Assembly: GCA_014860725.1 (NCBI GenBank)
Contig: JACZJD010000315.1
Span: 1 to 5,251, forward strand
Direction of reading: 5' to 3'
Source of the DNA: Aquamicrobium sp.
GTDB taxonomy: Bacteria; Pseudomonadota; Alphaproteobacteria; Rhizobiales; Rhizobiaceae
DNA length: 5,251 nucleotides
Translations under genes and position numbers: made by a program
Shown: in pieces, positions 2,669-5,251 of the stretch
Layout: every line of letters starts with the position of its first letter
Numbering within the stretch: the stretch's first letter is position 1
Notes under the pieces: generated by a model
Told to the model about the DNA's origin: nothing
What the model saw: only the letters and a program-made list of their open reading frames with translations
The model's database searches: none

Positions 2669-5251
2669 CTATGCCGCGGCCACGAAGCCGGCGAGGACGC
2701 GCTTCTGGCCGGCCTTGTCGAAATCGACCGTCAGCTTGTCGCCGTCGACGGCGGCGACGTTGCCGTTGCCGAATTTCTGGTGGAACACGCGGTCGCCGAC
2801 CTCGAAGGCCGGCGCCGCGCCGGACACCGACCGGCCGATAATCTCGCCGTCGATGGTGCGGCCCTTGACGCTGGAGCGGCCGGCGCCGTAGCCGGAATCG
2901 ACCTCGCCGTAGCCGATGCGCTCGACGGCGTGGCCGGAGCGCGTTCCCCAGTTGCGGTCCGTCGCCTCGGTGCGGTTGCGCTGCGCGCGCTGCCAGCCCG
3001 GCGTGGCGTAGGTATTGGAGAAGGCGCTGCGCCCGGCGCCCCCGGCGGTCCCACCGCTGGCCCCGCCACCGACATTGTCGAAGCGCGATGCGCCGTAGGG
3101 GTTGTGCCGGCCCGTCTGCCGCTCGCCGTAGCCGCCGCCATAGCCCGTGCCGTAGCCGCCATAGGAGGAGGTCGCCTCCGCCACCTCGACATGCGCCTCG
3201 GGCAGCTCCTCCAGGAAGCGTGACGGGATGGTCGACTGCCACAGGCCGTGGATGCGCCGGTTGGAGGTGAACCAGATGTGCAGGTTCTTCTTGGCCCGCG
3301 TCAGCCCGACATAGGCGAGGCGGCGCTCCTCCTCCAGCCCGGAGCGGCCGCCCTCGTCGAGCGCGCGCTGGTGCGGAAAAAGCCCTTCCTCCCAACCGGG
3401 CAGGAACACGGTGTCGAACTCCAGCCCCTTGGCCGAATGCAGCGTCATGATCGAGACCGCGTCGAGCTCCTCGTTCTGCTCGGCGTCCATGACCAGCGCC
3501 ACATGCTCGAGGAAGCCGCGCAGCGACTCGTATTCGTCCATCGAGCGGATCAGCTCTTTCAGGTTCTCCAGCCGGGTGGGGGCGTCCACGCTGCGGTCGT
3601 TCTTCCACATTTCAGTGTAGCCGGATTCGTCGAGCACGATCTCGGCCAGCTCGGTGTGCGGCGTGGAGTCGAGCATGTCCTGCCAGCGGGCGAAGTTCGC
3701 CGTCACCTCGCGCAGGGCCGCGCGCGGCTTCGGCTTCAGCTCGTCGCTCTCGGCGAGCTTGGCCGCGGCCTCCAGCATGGGGACGCCCAGCGCCCGTGCC
3801 GTGTCGTGGATCTGGCGAATGGCGGCCTCGCCCAGCCCGCGCTTCGGCACGTTGACGATGCGCTCGAAGGCGAGATCGTCCGCACCCTGCGCGATGACGC
3901 GGAAATAGGCCATCGCGTCGCGGATTTCGGCCCGCTCGTAGAAGCGCGGGCCGCCGATGACGCGGTAGTTCAGGCCCATCGTCACGAAGCGGTCCTCGAA
4001 CTCGCGCATCTGGAAGGACGCGCGCACCAGGATCGCCATGTCGTTGAGGTTGTGCTGCTTGCGGTGCAGCGCCTCGATCTCCTCGCCGACGGCGCGCGCC
4101 TCCTCCTCCGAATCCCACGCGGCGTGCACCTGCACCTTCGCGTCCTCGGGATCGGACCGGTCGGTGAACAGCGTCTTGCCGAGCCGCCCCTCATTGTGGG
4201 CGATCAGGTGCGAGGCCGCGCCGAGGATATGGGCGGTCGAGCGGTAGTTGCGTTCCAGCCGGATGACCGTCGCGCCGGGAAAGTCCTTGTCGAAGCGCAG
4301 GATGTTGTCGACCTCCGCCCCGCGCCAGCCATAGATCGACTGGTCGTCGTCGCCCACGCAGCAGATGTTCACGCTCACGGGCCGCGCCGCCGCCTGCGGC
4401 GGCTGGGCATTTTGCTGGTTTGTGCGCTCCGCTTCGCTGCGCGTCACGGCTGCGGGGGCGGCCTGACCGGTCGACGCCCGGTCGGGCTTGCGGCCTTCGG
4501 CCGGGAGGCTGACGTTCTGCCTTGCCTCCGGCCGCTGCGCCAGGAGCCGCAGCCACATATATTGCGCGGTGTTGGTGTCCTGATACTCGTCCACCAGGAT
4601 GTATTTGAACTTCCGGTGGTACTCCTTCAGCACGTCGGGGTGCTTGCGGAAGATGCGGATCGGGTGCATGAGCAGGTCGCCGAAATCGACGGCGTTGAGC
4701 GTCGTCAGCCGGTCCTGATAGGCGCGGTAGAGCTCGCGGCCCTTGCCGTTGGCGAAGCTGCGCGCGTCGCCTTCGGCGATCTCCTCCGGGCCCAGGCCCT
4801 TATTCTTCCAGCCGTCGATCATCTGGGCGAACTGGCGTGCCGGCCAGCGCTTGTCGTCCAGCCCCTCGGCCTGGATCAACTGCTTGATGAGGCGGACCTG
4901 GTCGTCGGTGTCGAGGATGGTGAAATCGGAGCGCAGGCCGGCGAGCTCGGCATGGCGGCGCAGGAGCTTGACCCCGATCGAATGGAAAGTACCGAGCCAA
5001 GGCATGCCCTCGACCGCCTCGCCGACGAGCACGCCGATGCGGTGCTTCATCTCGCGCGCGGCCTTGTTGGTGAAGGTGACGGCGAGGATCTGCGAGGGGA
5101 AGGCGCGGCCCGTGGCGAGGATATGCGCGATGCGGGTGGTCAGCACCCGCGTCTTGCCGGTGCCGGCACCGGCCAGAACCAGCACCGGGCCTTCCGTGGT
5201 CTCGACCGCCAGCCGCTGCTCCGCATTCAGACCGGCGAGATAGTCCGGCAC
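2669..5251 (-). CDS. uvrD: UvrD/PcrA-type ATP-dependent DNA helicase, lacking only its N-terminal end
   Basis: This superfamily 1A 3'-5' helicase unwinds DNA in nucleotide excision and mismatch repair and clears proteins or stalled polymerase from DNA. The visible 860 residues (numbered from the right edge) hold all motifs: Q motif around Gln12, Walker A AGAGTGKT (27-34), Ia TFTNKAAREM (59-68), Ib GTFHS (87-91), II DEYQDTN (221-227), III GDDDQSIYGWRG (300-311), IV ERNYRS (333-338), V TLHSAKGLEF (603-612) and VI YVGLTRAK (647-654). Residues about 693-800 are a Gly/Tyr/Ser-rich, probably disordered linker. Residues 816-858 (VGDRVFHQKFGNG through LAGFV) form the PcrA/UvrD C-terminal Tudor-like domain, the part known to contact RNA polymerase. 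The codon at the edge is GTG but is probably an internal valine, since relatives continue further upstream. A palindrome-rich insert of about 50 residues separates motifs II and III. The stop is TAG at 2669-2671. Confidence 0.96.
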   Translation of the reverse strand: MPDYLAGLNAEQRLAVETTEGPVLVLAGAGTGKTRVLTTRIAHILATGRAFPSQILAVTFTNKAAREMKHRIGVLVGEAVEGMPWLGTFHSIGVKLLRRHAELAGLRSDFTILDTDDQVRLIKQLIQAEGLDDKRWPARQFAQMIDGWKNKGLGPEEIAEGDARSFANGKGRELYRAYQDRLTTLNAVDFGDLLMHPIRIFRKHPDVLKEYHRKFKYILVDEYQDTNTAQYMWLRLLAQRPEARQNVSLPAEGRKPDRASTGQAAPAAVTRSEAERTNQQNAQPPQAAARPVSVNICCVGDDDQSIYGWRGAEVDNILRFDKDFPGATVIRLERNYRSTAHILGAASHLIAHNEGRLGKTLFTDRSDPEDAKVQVHAAWDSEEEARAVGEEIEALHRKQHNLNDMAILVRASFQMREFEDRFVTMGLNYRVIGGPRFYERAEIRDAMAYFRVIAQGADDLAFERIVNVPKRGLGEAAIRQIHDTARALGVPMLEAAAKLAESDELKPKPRAALREVTANFARWQDMLDSTPHTELAEIVLDESGYTEMWKNDRSVDAPTRLENLKELIRSMDEYESLRGFLEHVALVMDAEQNEELDAVSIMTLHSAKGLEFDTVFLPGWEEGLFPHQRALDEGGRSGLEEERRLAYVGLTRAKKNLHIWFTSNRRIHGLWQSTIPSRFLEELPEAHVEVAEATSSYGGYGTGYGGGYGERQTGRHNPYGASRFDNVGGGASGGTAGGAGRSAFSNTYATPGWQRAQRNRTEATDRNWGTRSGHAVERIGYGEVDSGYGAGRSSVKGRTIDGEIIGRSVSGAAPAFEVGDRVFHQKFGNGNVAAVDGDKLTVDFDKAGQKRVLAGFVAAA
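4376..4533. repeat. In-frame palindrome-rich insertion inside uvrD
   Basis: UvrD/PcrA proteins normally have only a short loop between the helix after DEYQDTN and the strand before GDDDQ. Here about 50 residues (roughly 241-292) intervene, rich in Ala, Gln, Pro, Arg and Glu and with no recognisable fold. The DNA is full of inverted repeats: GCCGCCGC-CT-GCGGCGGC (4386-4403, perfect), GCCTGACCGG (4461-4470) against CCGGTCGGGC (4478-4487) with one mismatch, CGGCC-TTC-GGCCG (4491-4503), and GGCCGGGAGGC (4499-4509) against GCCTCCGGCC (4524-4533) with one indel. The frame stays open and all helicase motifs on both sides are intact, so the protein is probably functional. It looks like a small palindromic mobile repeat tolerated in a surface loop. 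The exact ends are uncertain. Confidence 0.6.

Noticed and set aside
2070..2891. Plus-strand open frame through the end of the acyltransferase and the intergenic repeat
   Set aside because: It runs through an unrelated gene end, a hairpin and a palindromic repeat. GC-rich sequence keeps frames open, and no protein-like segment was found.
2433..3608. 391-codon minus-strand frame overlapping the end of uvrD
   Set aside because: It lies on the same strand in another frame of a clear helicase gene, and the product is mostly Arg/Gly/Ala without domains.
4421..4441. Shared AGCGGAGCG between the uvrD insert and the intergenic repeat (2467-2475)
   Set aside because: Nine shared bases of very common GC-rich sequence are too few to show that the two elements belong to the same repeat family.

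Overview
The window is GC-rich (by eye roughly two thirds G+C) and reads as chromosomal DNA of an alphaproteobacterium. It most resembles the order Hyphomicrobiales (Rhizobiales), possibly a Xanthobacteraceae-like lineage. The basis is the protein style of UvrD, PrmA and the acyltransferase, the strong preference for G/C at third codon positions, and the uvrD / SCO / prmA neighbourhood that I recall from rhizobia. The family assignment is from memory, not from a search.

Layout from left to right. Positions 1-157 (minus) hold the N-terminal part of prmA, the ribosomal protein L11 methyltransferase. Just upstream on the same strand is a complete SCO1/SenC-family copper/thiol protein (174-749), and before that a 51-residue single-span membrane protein (799-954). 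These three probably form one minus-strand operon. A short divergent region (955-1098) separates them from two plus-strand genes: creA (1099-1584), an exported protein of unknown function, and a left-handed beta-helix acyltransferase of the phosphonate-associated type (1652-2275). A 393-base intergenic stretch (2276-2668) lies between this plus-strand pair and the convergent uvrD/pcrA helicase gene (minus, 2669 to beyond the right edge). It holds a 14-bp perfect hairpin, two small hairpins, an A/T-rich island and a nested palindromic repeat of about 170 bp.

How the genes relate. The SCO protein and the small membrane protein probably act together at the cytoplasmic membrane, in copper delivery or redox handling for cytochrome oxidase. 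PrmA, CreA, the acyltransferase and UvrD have no obvious shared pathway. This looks like ordinary core-genome neighbourhood, not a defence, mobile or biosynthetic island.

I found no convincing undescribed system. The most unusual signal is an in-frame, palindrome-rich insertion of about 50 codons in the uvrD helicase core, between motifs II and III. It resembles a mobile palindromic repeat that has become part of the protein. Second is the nested palindromic repeat downstream of the same gene. Third is the small conserved-looking membrane protein in the SCO operon, which automated annotation could easily miss.
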